Of a DNA stretch of 35,645 nucleotides, positions 26,867 to 34,330 are shown in pieces. Location of the stretch: NCBI GenBank assembly GCA_944391865.1, contig CALXVD010000014.1, forward strand, positions 1 to 35,645, read 5' to 3'. Origin of the DNA: an uncultured Clostridia bacterium (lineage in GTDB: Bacteria > Bacillota > Clostridia > TANB77 > CAG-508). Under the pieces are notes generated by a model. The model searched no databases and was not told where the DNA came from. It saw nothing but the letters and a program-made list of their open reading frames with translations. Every line of letters starts with the position of its first letter. Within the stretch, counting starts at the first letter, position 1. Both the position numbers and the translations under genes were made by a program.

Positions 26867-27316
26867 TTAATCTTCTTTTATATCTTTTAAAAGTTCTAAT
26901 TGAGAAATTAATAATGATTCCATTTTGGCTTTGTATACATCAAATTGCTTTTTTAAATCGTCTAATTCTTTTTGTTTTAATGCTATTTGAGTATTTAGTT
27001 GTTCAACGGAATTCTTTGCTTCATATTCTGCATCTTTTACAATTTGTTCTGCTTGTTGTTTTGCAACTGCAGTAATTTCATCAGCTGTTTTTTGTGCCAT
27101 AACTAATGTGTTCTGCAAAGTATTTTCTATATTTTTATACTTTCCAACATTACTATCTAACTCTTCTCTTTGTGCTTTTAGTTCTGAATTTTCTTTGTAT
27201 AATTTTCCATATTCTAATGTTAATTCATCTAAAAAATCATCTACTTCATCTACATTATAACCATTCATCATTTGTTTTCCAAATTTTTTGTTTTCTATAT
27301 CTAATGGTGTTATCAT
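26867..27316 (-). CDS. divIVA: DivIVA-family cell division/polarity protein
   Basis: Membrane-curvature-sensing coiled-coil scaffold. 149 aa. The N-terminal membrane-targeting domain reads ITPLDIENKKFGKQMMNGYN followed by VDEVDDFLDEL; from about residue 35 to the end it is a continuous heptad-rich coiled coil (YGKLYKENSELKAQREELDS, EQLNTQIALKQKELDDLKKQ). It lies immediately downstream of sepF, from which a hairpin terminator separates it; clustering of these two division genes is typical of Gram-positives. The ribosome site AGGAGG is strong. Confidence 0.94.
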   Translation of the reverse strand: MITPLDIENKKFGKQMMNGYNVDEVDDFLDELTLEYGKLYKENSELKAQREELDSNVGKYKNIENTLQNTLVMAQKTADEITAVAKQQAEQIVKDAEYEAKNSVEQLNTQIALKQKELDDLKKQFDVYKAKMESLLISQLELLKDIKED

Positions 27317-27334
27317 TTTTTACCTCCTATTACA

Positions 27335-27360
27335 ATAAAAGGGCATATTCATATGCCCAA
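27335..27360 (-). terminator. Terminator between sepF and divIVA
   Basis: GGGCATA-TTCA-TATGCCC perfect hairpin with a T-run on the minus strand, 17 bases past the sepF stop. Confidence 0.8.
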
Positions 27361-27376
27361 TATTTTAATTTACATG

Positions 27377-27865
27377 CTAATTATTTCTAAGCCATGAAAC
27401 AGAAAGCTTGTTTTTTATTTCTTCTCTTGCAAGTTCACTTGAAATTTCATAATTTACTGGTGCAACTAAGAATATAGCATTTGATACTTTTTGTATATGA
27501 CCATCTAATGCATGAACTCCTCCACTTATAAAATCAACAATACGTCTTGCAACATCTTTATTTACATATTCTAAATTTACTATTATTGATTTTTTTTCTT
27601 TTAGATAATTACAAATTTCTTCTGATTGTTCAAAACTTGTAGGTTGTGTAATAACCATTTTTACTTGTTGTGGTTGAGGCATGCTTACCACTTTGCTATT
27701 ACTTCTTCTAGAAAAAAATCCTTTTTCTTCTGGTTCTTCTTGTTCTTCTTCTCTATCGTAATTATATGCATACACATTTTCATTTTCGTTTTCTATATTT
27801 TCTTCTTCACTTCCAGTATCTACACCTAAAAAATCCCATACTTTATTCATAATTGCTCCTGCCAT
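27377..27865 (-). CDS. sepF: Cell division protein SepF
   Basis: FtsZ-bundling and membrane-anchoring protein. 162 aa from the first ATG; a second ATG five codons in (MNKVWDFLG) matches the usual N-terminal amphipathic anchor and is the more likely functional start. An acidic linker (about 20-45), then the conserved core: PTSFEQSEEICNYLKEKKSI, NLEYVNKDVARRIVDFISGG, LDGHIQKVSNAIFLVAPVNY. It has its own promoter (27911-27939) and precedes divIVA. Confidence 0.95.
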   Translation of the reverse strand: MAGAIMNKVWDFLGVDTGSEEENIENENENVYAYNYDREEEQEEPEEKGFFSRRSNSKVVSMPQPQQVKMVITQPTSFEQSEEICNYLKEKKSIIVNLEYVNKDVARRIVDFISGGVHALDGHIQKVSNAIFLVAPVNYEISSELAREEIKNKLSVSWLRNN

Positions 27866-27910
27866 TTAAAATAACCTCCCACATTTCTCCTTCGTAATTT
27901 AACTAGTAAT

Positions 27911-27939
27911 AGTATCTAACTTTTTTATGTTATTGTCAA
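27911..27939 (-). promoter_or_regulatory. sepF promoter
   Basis: Minus strand TTGACA (27939-27934), 17-bp spacer, GATACT (27916-27911). Confidence 0.72.
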
Positions 27940-27992
27940 TAGTTTTTTAATTTGTAATAAAACTTTAATTTTGCTGTAATATTATTGTAATA

Positions 27993-29270
27993 TTATTGAA
28001 TAAAACTTAAGTCTGGATTAATAACGATTTCATCATATATTGATATCTTTTTCATATTACTAATCTCATCACTATTATAACCTAAACTCTTAAGTTCACT
28101 ATTGTCATAATTATCTACAATACAATAATTATTGTTTTCTTTAAGTATTTTTACTAATATTTTGTCATAATATCCTCCCCTGTTTCTTACAACATAGCTA
28201 AGTCCATTATCATAGTATATAGCTGATTTAGGTACCTTTAAACCATCGTATTGCCACCATATTACATCAAATGATATTTTTCTGTAATCAATTAGTTGTT
28301 CTACACTATCCCAAATTCTAAATACTATTAAAGTAGATTTGTTATCGTGTTCAGAAACATATGATATTTTTGCATCTATTTCGTTTTGTGTTGATAAACG
28401 TAATTTTATTTTTTGACCAACCTCTGCTTCTTTTGCCTCATCAGACTCTAAAACTGTTGCTATATAACATTCATAATTGTTTATTACTTTTCCCATTTCT
28501 GTACTTGTTGTAACTACTTGACCTGTTTCTAAATTTAAATCATTTAAGAATTTTTCATTTAAAGTTTCAAAATTATCTGGTGTAAGTATTTCTTCCAAAT
28601 TATCTACCCTATACGATACTACGCCACTAATTGGTGCATTTACATATTCTGAATTTTCTTTTATTTCTGACTGGTATTTTTCGCGTTCTTTTATTAAATT
28701 GTTTATATAAGTACCTGCTTTACTTAAATCTCCAGATATTTTAGATTTCTTTGTTATATACGTATTAATATCTTTCTTATATTCTGAAATTTCTTGTAAA
28801 TCATTTTTCGATTTTAATCCATCTATTTTACTATCGATTTGCTCATCAATTGCTTGAACATCACCTGGAAGTAAATTAGTTCTTCCAAGCATTGCTTCTT
28901 GTATTTCAACATTTAATTCTTCAATTTTAGTATTTAATGCTTCCTCATTTTCACTATAATAGCGAAATATTGGATCTCCTTTTGCAACTTTTTCACCTTC
29001 TGCTTTTATTTGTAGCATTCCGTTATCATAGTTTGTTCCCTTGGCAACTTTTTCATCTCTAATTACATATCCAACTGCGCTTTCTTCAGAAAATATAGTT
29101 CCATTTTCTATAACAATCATATCTGCTGGCACAATTATCAACTGTATTATCATATATAATGCATATATTACTACTCCTATTATACAAACTGGCAACAATA
29201 TTTTTAATATTTTCTTTTTATCAATATTAATTTTCTTCTTACTATTTGTCTCTTTATTATTTACTGCCAA
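27993..29270 (-). CDS. HlyD-family (membrane fusion) adaptor-like protein
   Basis: 425 aa, TTG start with AGGAGG 8 bases upstream. A basic N-terminus (residues 1-24) precedes one membrane helix (about 25-50, LKILLPVCIIGVVIYALYMI), so the bulk lies outside. It has a lipoyl-like half motif (VGYVIRDEKVAKG, GEKVAKGDPIFRYYSENE), a coiled-coil hairpin (about 105-205) and a second half (VNAPISGVVSYRVDNLEEIL), then beta domains. This is the layout of adaptor proteins, but no transporter gene is adjacent; a comparable protein is often found near sepF in Clostridia. It follows miaA by 4 bases if miaA ends by recoding. Confidence 0.78.
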   Translation of the reverse strand: MAVNNKETNSKKKINIDKKKILKILLPVCIIGVVIYALYMIIQLIIVPADMIVIENGTIFSEESAVGYVIRDEKVAKGTNYDNGMLQIKAEGEKVAKGDPIFRYYSENEEALNTKIEELNVEIQEAMLGRTNLLPGDVQAIDEQIDSKIDGLKSKNDLQEISEYKKDINTYITKKSKISGDLSKAGTYINNLIKEREKYQSEIKENSEYVNAPISGVVSYRVDNLEEILTPDNFETLNEKFLNDLNLETGQVVTTSTEMGKVINNYECYIATVLESDEAKEAEVGQKIKLRLSTQNEIDAKISYVSEHDNKSTLIVFRIWDSVEQLIDYRKISFDVIWWQYDGLKVPKSAIYYDNGLSYVVRNRGGYYDKILVKILKENNNYCIVDNYDNSELKSLGYNSDEISNMKKISIYDEIVINPDLSFIQ

Positions 29271-29274
29271 TTTA

Positions 29275-30200
29275 TTAACCTCCTATATAGCCGAATTATT
29301 GTATTTATATTTTCTTCCACGCTTTTTTGCCCATCTATCCAATATGTTTCCTTGTTTTTCTTAAACCAAGTTATCTGCCTTTTTGCATATCTACGAGTTT
29401 CCATTTTTATTTTTTCTATCATTTCTTGTTCTGTAGTATTTCCATTAAGATATTCTACTACTTCTTTGTATCCAAGCCCCTGCATTGCTGTTGGAAATTC
29501 ATTGTATTTTCTCAAGATACTTCTTACTTCATTTACTAGTCCATCTTTTATCATCTTTTCTACTCTTATATTAATTCTATTATACAAAATTTCTCTATCC
29601 ATATTTATGGCAAATACTTTGTAATCATATTTAACCCCATTTTTTCTAGACTCTTTTTCCTGTTCCGTTTTTGTTTTCCCTGTTTTATGATATATTTCTA
29701 GTACTCTAATTATTCTCTTTTTATCATTCTTGCTTATTTTTGCCATTGCTTCTGGATCTATCTTTAAAGCCGTATTATATAAATTTTCTAAGCCTTCTTT
29801 TCCAGCAATAATGTTTAATTTTTCTCTATAATCATTATCAATTTTCTCATCTTGGTACTCTATTCCATAAATTAATGAATCTATATATAAGCCAGTTCCA
29901 CCGCAAATAATTGGCGTTTTTCCTTCGCTTATTATTTTTTCTATATATTTTTCTGCATCCTTTTTAAATGAAGATACGCTATATCTTTCATTTGGTGGCA
30001 AAAAGTCTATCATATAATGTTTAACTCCTTGCATTTCTTCCAAAGTTATTTTAGCAGTTCCTATGTTCATGTCTTTATAAATCTGCATCGAATCAGCAGA
30101 TATTATTTCTCCATCAATTCTTTTTGCAAGTTCAACTGCAAGTTTTGATTTTCCGCGATGCAGTTGGCCCTGCAATTACTATTATTTTTGGTTTGTTCAT
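29275..30200 (-). CDS. miaA: tRNA dimethylallyltransferase MiaA with CGG recoding sites
   Basis: Adds the isopentenyl group to A37 of tRNAs reading UNN codons. Conventional reading loses the N-terminus: ATG 30200 (MNKPKIIVIAGPTAS) runs into CGG at 30155 and out of frame. Skipping the C gives GPTASGKSKLAVELA, the P-loop. Later motifs: IISADSMQIYKDMNIGTAK, IICGGTGLYIDSLI, TETRRYAKRQITWFKK-type region. A second in-frame CGG (29293) lies five codons from the end: +1 gives TIIGYIGG and stops at 29275, leaving 307 aa and no overlap with the next gene; frame 0 would add RLYRRLINWQ and overlap it by 10 bases. The first site is firm, the second plausible. Confidence 0.93.
29291..29293 (-). other. Possible CGG+1 site 2 in miaA (Gly303)
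   Basis: ATT CGG CTA. Either reading gives a sensible end; the +1 reading ends GYIGG and avoids overlap with the HlyD-like gene, whose ribosome site it contains. Confidence 0.55.
30153..30155 (-). other. CGG+1 recoding site 1 in miaA (Gly16)
   Basis: TCG CGG AAA in frame 0; +1 reading TCG GGA AAA TCA gives ASGKS, the invariant P-loop. Confidence 0.93.
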
Positions 30201-30234
30201 TGTACTATCCTTTTATTTTTATAATATTATTGTT

Positions 30235-30372
30235 ATAAATTGGAGTTTGAATGAGAAGTGAGAAGTGGGATGTGAGAAGTGTGAAATTATGGTAAGCCTA
30301 ACAATGCCCATCCCTAAAAAGCACACCTCACACTTCGCACCTCACACCTCATAACAACAAATTCCAATTTAT
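30235..30372. repeat. MITE-like element, type C core, inverted (E8)
   Basis: Ends ATAAATTGGAGTTTGAATG and AACAAATTCCAATTTAT; core in opposite orientation to E3, E6 and E7 (GAAGTGGGATGTGAGAAGTG ... CACACTTCGCACCTCACACC). Between mutL and miaA; the mutL stop TAA lies in its end. Confidence 0.87.
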
Positions 30373-32469
30373 CTTCTACTAAATTTTCTTTCTATATCAG
30401 CTCTTGTCATTTTTATTGCAGTTGGTCTTCCGTGTGGGCATGTAAATGGATTTTTAAGAACTAGTAATTCTTTCATTAGACTATCTACTTCTTCTTTTGT
30501 AAGTTTCATATTAGCTTTCACTGCTGCTTTGCAAGCTACTGTACTAATAAATTTATCTTCTTTTTCTTGTCTCGCTGTTATTGCAACTGTATCTATCTGA
30601 TCTAAGATTTCTAAAAACAATTCTTTAGTATCTAAATCCATACACAATGATGGAACACCGATTAGTCTTATTGTGTTATCTCCAAATTCCTCTATAATAA
30701 ATCCGGCCTTTTTAAACAAATCTGTGTTTTCTTTTACTATTTCTCTTTCCTTATGTGAAAGTGTAATAATATCTGGCAATAACATTATTTGTGAGTCCTT
30801 CTCAGATTCACTATAAAAATTTTTCTTTACTTTTTCATACATAATTCTTTCATGTGCAGCATGTTGGTCTATTATATATACTTCATCCTTTATTTCAATA
30901 ACCAAATATGTTGAAAATAGTGAACCTATATATTTATAATTTGGTATTTGTGTATATTTTTCTTCTGTTTCAAATACAGTAACATTTCTTGCTGAACTTA
31001 AATCTACATTGCTAACTTTCTCTTCCGTTACTTGCTCTTGCTTACTTGGTAACTTTCCAAATGCTTTCATATACATTTCGTCAAATTTTTCTTCTTGATT
31101 TTCCTTTGGTTCAATCCCATATGAAATTTCCTTTTGCATATTTAAAATGTTAGTCATTTTATCTACTTGCTCTTCTGTTGGTATTTTGAACTCTCCAGTT
31201 ACTTGGTTTGTTTCTTCTCTTGGCAAGTCATTATTTTCTTTTATTCCATTTATTTTGTTGTAAACTGCTTCTAATGGATTCTTAGCATTTTTCTCTACAT
31301 CTTTTATATCATCTTTTTCTTCTTCTCTTTTCAATTTGCTTATAAAAGATGGCATTTTTATTACTTGTGTTTTCTGCTCATGTTGAATAGTATTATTAGT
31401 TTCTTCTTTAATTAAATTTTCTTGTATTCTATTATTAACTTCTTTATTATCTACTGGTTTTTCTTCTTGTTTAATTAAATCTTCTTTTAGTAAACTTTCT
31501 CTAATTGCATGATATAGTGCTTTAAATACTTTTTGCTCCTCAGACCATCTAATTTCTAGCTTCGTTGGATGGACATTAACATCTATTTTTTTAGGGTCTA
31601 TATCAACATTTAAAACTAGAAAAGCATATTTGCCGATTGTAAGTAAACCTTTAAATGCCTGTTCTACTGCGACAGATAATGTTTTATCTTTAATATACCT
31701 ATTATTTACAAAGAATATTTGATAGCTTCTATTGTTTCGTGCAATTTCTGGTTTTCCTACAACACCGTTTATTTTTATGTCTTCGTATTCATAATTTACA
31801 TTTATAATACCATCTGCTACTTCTTTTCCATAAATAGTATATATAACTTCCTTTATATCTCCACTACCTGTACTTTGTATCACTGTTTTATTATTACTTA
31901 TAAGTTTTATTGAAATACTAGGATTTGCAAGTGCAGTTCTTGAAACTACATCTTCTATATAGCCTGCTTCCGTAAAGTCTTTTTTTAAGAATTTATATCT
32001 TACGGGCGTATTAAAAAATAAATTATTAACTGTTATAGTAGTGCCTACTTGTGATGCAACTTCTTCATTTTCTAAAACTTTTCCTCCTTCTATAACAATT
32101 CTATTTCCTACATCTTCGTCTTTAGTTCTAGATATCATTTCTACATTTGCAATCGCTGCAATACTAGCTAATGCCTCACCTCTAAATCCCATAGATTTTA
32201 CTGTTTCCAAATCACTGGCGTTTCTTATTTTACTAGTTGCGTGTCTTTCAAACGAGAACTCCATATCATCTTTAGATATTCCGAGATCCATTATCTATTA
32301 TTTTTATTTTACTTATTCCACCATTTTTTATTTCAACTGTAATTTTTGTTGCTCCTGCATCTATTGAATTTTCTATTAGTTCTTTTACAACTGATGCTGG
32401 CCTTTCTATTACCTCACCTGCTGCAATTTTATTTATTGTAAGTTCATCTAATAATACAATTTTACCCAC
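30369..32469 (-). CDS. mutL: DNA mismatch repair protein MutL with a CGG recoding site
   Basis: ATPase and nicking endonuclease of mismatch repair. Reading the CGG at 32283 as glycine gives one 699-aa protein from ATG 32469: motif I ([15 protein letters not shown]), motif II (IIDNGSGISKDDM, Gly63 recoded), ERHATSKI, motif [15 protein letters not shown]. The linker (about 310-500) is Lys/Glu-rich; the C-terminal dimerisation/endonuclease domain has [17 protein letters not shown] (the DQHA(X)2E(X)4E motif of endonuclease-type MutL), and ends [20 protein letters not shown]. In the conventional frame the ATPase is cut after 65 codons. mutS is not in the window. Confidence 0.96.
32281..32283 (-). 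other. CGG+1 recoding site in mutL (Gly63)
   Basis: TCT CGG AAT ATC TAA in frame 0; +1 reading TCT GGA ATA TCT gives the invariant DNGSGI motif. Confidence 0.94.
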
Positions 32470-32590
32470 TTTTATTTCCTCCTTATATTCAGATAAAATT
32501 ATATCATAAAGAATAAAAATTTGTATATATTTTTTTAAATTAGAAATAAAATTATAATTATGAACAAGAAAAAAGTCTGTCTGGAAAATT

Positions 32591-33327
32591 TTAGGTCTGA
32601 TAGAAGTAGTCCATTATTCCTGTGTATATTCCCCAAGCAAGTTTATTTTGATATTCATCCGTTTGGAGTAATTGCTCTTCTTCTGCATTAGATAAAAATC
32701 CACATTCTACGATGGTTGTTGGAATTTCTACGTGTTCTATTATGTATTTATTACTTATTTCCATGGGAACTCTTTTATTTTCTTTTTGTATTGATTCGTT
32801 TAAATTATTTTGTATTGATGTTGCTAGTTTTTTTCCTTCTTCATTTCCCGGTTTATAAAATGTTTGCCAACCCCAGTATTGTTCTTGTGGTATTTTATTT
32901 AAATGTATAGATACAAAAATGTCTGCACTAGATTCATTTCCTATTTTTACTCTGTTTTTGATATCTGAAACTTTTTTTTCTTTTAGTGTATTACTATCTA
33001 TATCGTATATAGCATTTTCGTCTGACCTGGTAAGTATAACTGTCGCTCCAGATTGTTCTAGTAAGTTTTGTAATTTTAATGCAATTTTTAAATTGCTTTC
33101 TGCTTCTGTAGTTCCGACTGTTTCCTTCTGCTCCTTCGTCTGGCGTACCATGCCCGCGCATCTATTATTATTACTTTACTATCTACTGGAAGAGCAACTG
33201 TTTCTATAGCTTGTATTTTATTTTTTGAAGATTTATTTACATTTAGCGCTGTAATTGCAAAAGTAAATATAAATACTCCAATTATTCCAAATGCAATTAA
33301 TATTTGTCTTTTATTTATTATAATCAT
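32591..33327 (-). CDS. cwlD: CwlD-type N-acetylmuramoyl-L-alanine amidase with two CGG recoding sites
   Basis: Zinc amidase acting on peptidoglycan; CwlD makes the muramic delta-lactam of the spore cortex. 244 aa: membrane anchor (about residues 8-28), then the Amidase_3 domain. Two shifts are needed: at CGG 33156 and 13 codons later at CGG 33116. The stretch between them, read +1, is [13 protein letters not shown], and the whole is [28 protein letters not shown], the classical first zinc motif (His59). Then [11 protein letters not shown] (zinc His), [19 protein letters not shown], the CwlD hallmark, and IVECGFLSN (catalytic Glu). ATG 33327 has GAGGTG upstream. A CwlD product implies an endospore former. 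Confidence 0.94.
33114..33116 (-). other. CGG+1 recoding site 2 in cwlD (Gly71)
   Basis: AGT CGG AAC in the shifted frame; second +1 gives AGT GGA ACT ACA GAA and the downstream amidase frame. Confidence 0.92.
33154..33156 (-). other. CGG+1 recoding site 1 in cwlD (Gly58)
   Basis: GAT GCG CGG GCA in frame 0; +1 gives GAT GCG GGG CAT GGT = DAGHG, the zinc-binding motif. Confidence 0.94.
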
Positions 33328-33362
33328 AAAAAAACACCTCATTTATATATATGAAGTGTTTT
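33327..33362 (-). terminator. Hairpin between the GGDEF gene and cwlD
   Basis: Minus strand AAACACTTCAT, loop, ATGAGGTGTTT and a T-run, 13 bases past the GGDEF stop. Its right arm contains the GAGGTG ribosome site of cwlD, so folding could also limit cwlD translation. Confidence 0.6.
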
Positions 33363-33374
33363 CTTAGTTATTCT

Positions 33375-34301
33375 TTAATTTCTTCTGTCTATTGCATATG
33401 AACTTCCCATTGTAGTCTTTGCCATATGCTTTACTTGTGCTCCTACTTCTCCTATTTCCAATATATTAGAAAACCTTTTTTTGTCTGCTACAACAACTCC
33501 AATTGATATTGATGTTAATGGGAATTGTTCTATTACTCCCTTCCTATTTGATACTTCTACATATCCTCTTTCTATATCTTCTTCATTAAAGTATTTTATT
33601 ACTTCTTTATCAAATTCAGCTATTATACCTTGGCATATCTTATCATAATTAACACTTTCATCTGTTATAGCAACAAAGTCATCCCCTCCTATATGTCCAA
33701 CAAAAACATCTGCTTCTTCTAATGTATGCATATTTTTTGTAATTACCCTTGCTGTTAGTTTTATTATTTCGTCACCTTTTAAAAAGCCATAAACATCATT
33801 GTATGCCTTAAAATTATCTAAATCTAAATAAAAAACTTGAAAAGGATCCTTTCTTAATAATCTTTTCTTTAACTCTGTTTGAATTTGTACATTTCCTGGC
33901 AATGCAGTAAGTGGGCTAACTGTTCTGTTTACTGCAAGTAATCTTGTTATATTTTTTATTGCGTAGTATAAAAATTCATCACTAGAATTAGATGCTACTA
34001 TATATTCTATACTATTTTTCATTATTGATATTTCATGTTCTTCGCTATTATCAGAAGATATTACTAAAACGGGTGTAATACTATTATCTTCGTTTTCCCT
34101 TATTTTTTTGCATAATTCTATTAAATCTGTATTAATAGACTTTTCATTTACTATTATCAAATCTGGTATATTTCTAAGAGCAATATCTATATTTGAAGGT
34201 TTTATATTTTTAAATCTAAACATCTTTTCCTTCACGAATTTTTCTCTTAGCATCATTACCAATTCATTTTCACAATCTACAATATATATTTCTTGAAACA
34301 T
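33375..34301 (-). CDS. Diguanylate cyclase with degenerate receiver domain
   Basis: 308 aa. Residues 1-120 have response-regulator form (EIYIVDCENELVMML, DLIIVNEKS) but the phosphorylated Asp position is Asn52, so it probably does not accept phosphate. Residues 135-305 are a GGDEF domain: SPLTALPGNVQIQ, FYLDLDNFKAYNDVYGFLKG, and the active-site loop as GGDDF, an accepted active variant; SISIGVVVAD closes it. It would make cyclic di-GMP. No membrane segment, no EAL partner nearby. It follows the Ig-like protein gene by 29 bases, probably cotranscribed. Confidence 0.9.
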   Translation of the reverse strand: MFQEIYIVDCENELVMMLREKFVKEKMFRFKNIKPSNIDIALRNIPDLIIVNEKSINTDLIELCKKIRENEDNSITPVLVISSDNSEEHEISIMKNSIEYIVASNSSDEFLYYAIKNITRLLAVNRTVSPLTALPGNVQIQTELKKRLLRKDPFQVFYLDLDNFKAYNDVYGFLKGDEIIKLTARVITKNMHTLEEADVFVGHIGGDDFVAITDESVNYDKICQGIIAEFDKEVIKYFNEEDIERGYVEVSNRKGVIEQFPLTSISIGVVVADKKRFSNILEIGEVGAQVKHMAKTTMGSSYAIDRRN

Positions 34302-34330
34302 TTACTTCTCCTATCTTTGGTATTAATTTA

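Noticed and set aside
32591-33151. A separate amidase ORF starting [10 protein letters not shown]
   Set aside because: This start lies out of frame with the DAGHG motif and lacks a ribosome site; the recoded frame explains the gene.
67-33327. Twelve frame breaks as sequencing or assembly errors
   Set aside because: All are the same change, an extra C, and all fall exactly before complete in-frame GGN codons. Errors tied to a CGG or GG motif would also hit AGG, TGG and codon-spanning GG. It remains the main alternative until raw reads are checked.
67-33327. The eight broken genes as pseudogenes
   Set aside because: dnaG is essential, and none of the genes has any other damage; the same fix restores each.
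67-33327. Slippery-site +1 frameshift by P-site tRNA re-pairing
   Set aside because: The twelve P-site codons differ and most cannot pair after a one-base move.
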